13,040 bases of DNA from Chloroflexota bacterium (GTDB lineage Bacteria > Chloroflexota > Dehalococcoidia > SZUA-161 > JAUWZY01), in assembly GCA_030615045.1 (NCBI GenBank), contig JAUWZY010000017.1, positions 1 through 13,040 on the forward strand, given 5' to 3'. Of this stretch, positions 12,066 to 13,040 are shown in pieces. The position numbers were made by a program, and so were the translations under genes. Within the stretch, counting starts at the first letter, position 1. The number at the start of each line of letters is the position of its first letter. The notes beneath the pieces were generated by a model. That model was not told the origin of the DNA. It saw only the letters and a program-made list of their open reading frames with translations, and ran no database searches.

Positions 12066-13040
12066 TTAGTCCGTCTCTGTTTTCACGGTCAATCCCTGCT
12101 CGCCAACTAAATAAACCAGCTGCTGATGAAGCTTGGGGCAATATCCCGTGGCTAGCTTTGGCACATCGAGCTTGGTAACCCCAGCAGTATCAATGATGGC
12201 GAGGTGCACGCTATCCTCACCGGGAAACCCCTTAAGGACATCGAAGACCTCTCTTAGCCTGGCGATGTCAGCCTCGGCGTCCTCGGTTTGGGCTATGGTG
12301 ATATAGAGCGCTTTGAGGGAAGGTTGCTCAACTTCGCGCTCCGATTCCTGTGGGTAAGGGGTCACATTCTGGCACACCAGCTGCACTCGTTCGCCACGAA
12401 CTTTCACTTTGCCCCTAACCACAAGGCTATTTCCCTCAAGCCAAAGCTCCTTTGTTCGCTCATAGACCTCAGCCCAGGCTGTGACTTCAATGCTGCCATC
12501 GACATCTCTGAGGACAGCGCTGACAAAGGGGCGCCCGTCCTTGGTGAATGATTGCCGCACCGAGATGACCTGACCAGCAATGCCCACCGTCTGCCCCACC
12601 ATCTCCTCATCGACCTGACCGCAGAAGGTATCAACCCCGGCGGGCAGTTCCCCAAGCCCAAGAGCAAAAGGCTGTTCCGAGAAGGAGACACCCAGAAGCT
12701 CCCTTTCCCAGACCGATTTTTCCCTGACCGGGATATCGATGGCTGGCAGCTCCAGTCCGGGCATGGTCACGGCTACACTGCTTCCCCAGAGATCGAATAT
12801 AGTAGCTTGTCCCATCTCCTTAAGACGCCGCCCCCGCTGTGCCAACGATAAAATGCGGTCGATCCCGCCGAGAAGGGCACCACGATCGGCCAAGCAGTCC
12901 AGAGCTCCCGCTTTGATCAGGCTTTCCAAGGCTCGCTTATTAATCCCCTGGAGCTCAGCGCGGTGGCAGAAATCGTCGATTGATTTGAAGGGGCCGTTCC
13001 GCTCCCGAACGGCAATGACGGGGCGGATGACGGTCATGCC
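12066..13040 (-). CDS. dnaE: DNA polymerase III subunit alpha, C-terminal part
   Basis: The 324 codons visible are the C-terminal end of the replicative polymerase. The gene enters from the right edge. The Met at 13037 is internal, since sequence typical of the gene runs up to and past it. NGPFKSIDDFCHRAELQGINKRALESLIKAGALD is the helix-hairpin-helix DNA-binding region; only its ends are needed for recognition (FKSIDDFC, KRALESLIKAGA). WERELLGVSFSEQP precedes the OB-fold (VGIAGQVISVRQSFTKDGRPF to VRGKVKVRGERVQLVC), which contacts single-stranded DNA. A final domain with PKLHQQLVYLV follows. The polymerase and PHP domains would lie outside the window. No truncation of the C-terminus is evident. 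Confidence 0.93.
   Translation of the reverse strand, partial: GMTVIRPVIAVRERNGPFKSIDDFCHRAELQGINKRALESLIKAGALDCLADRGALLGGIDRILSLAQRGRRLKEMGQATIFDLWGSSVAVTMPGLELPAIDIPVREKSVWERELLGVSFSEQPFALGLGELPAGVDTFCGQVDEEMVGQTVGIAGQVISVRQSFTKDGRPFVSAVLRDVDGSIEVTAWAEVYERTKELWLEGNSLVVRGKVKVRGERVQLVCQNVTPYPQESEREVEQPSLKALYITIAQTEDAEADIARLREVFDVLKGFPGEDSVHLAIIDTAGVTKLDVPKLATGYCPKLHQQLVYLVGEQGLTVKTETD

Noticed and set aside
1..13040. FMN riboswitch, CRISPR array, tRNA or insertion sequence
   Set aside because: No repeat-spacer pattern, tRNA cloverleaf, transposase or terminal repeats were seen. The leader of the rib operon, where an FMN riboswitch would lie, is outside the window.

Overview
The window is a stretch of bacterial chromosome, about 95% coding and moderately GC-rich. 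The gene set suggests an anaerobic-type Chloroflexota, possibly Dehalococcoidia. That is an inference from protein character and gene neighbourhood, and no rRNA or other marker is present to confirm it. There is no tRNA, rRNA, CRISPR array, insertion sequence or intergenic gap over about 110 bases.

Bases 1-5766 (+) are a riboflavin biosynthesis operon in which every rib gene is separated from the next by genes of other families. The order is ribD (C-terminal reductase half, broken by an in-frame TAA), a proteasome/HslV-like Ntn-hydrolase, ribE, an acyl-CoA dehydrogenase-like flavoprotein that lacks the usual catalytic Glu, a small alpha/beta protein, ribBA, a cupin, and ribH. Spacing is tight and most genes have strong Shine-Dalgarno sequences. 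Together the rib genes take GTP and ribulose 5-phosphate to riboflavin.

Bases 5775-7322 hold a divergent pair: a mini-protein resembling EF-Tu domain 2 (-) and DNA polymerase IV, dinB (+). The 111-base gap carries a promoter in each direction. The dinB promoter is a perfect sigma-70 consensus followed at the start site by a GAAC-N4-GTTC palindrome, which fits LexA/SOS control.

Bases 7319-8157 (+) look like a type II toxin-antitoxin module. It has its own promoter whose spacer contains a 7-bp inverted repeat, a 55-aa candidate antitoxin, and a PIN-domain protein.

Bases 8194-10652 (+) pair an alkaline-phosphatase-superfamily phosphoglycerate mutase-like protein with aspartate kinase 3 bases downstream. 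The context favours a homoserine kinase role for the first gene. The second contains an internal start with a good ribosome site at codon 246, as in the alpha/beta aspartokinases. A predicted membrane protein and a 34-aa proline-rich microprotein follow (10668-11298).

Bases 11358-11861 (+) encode an Ogt/MGMT-type DNA alkyltransferase. It converges, with a 4-base overlap, on a minus-strand pair: a DUF2007-like protein and the C-terminal part of DNA polymerase III alpha (dnaE), which runs off the window's right edge.
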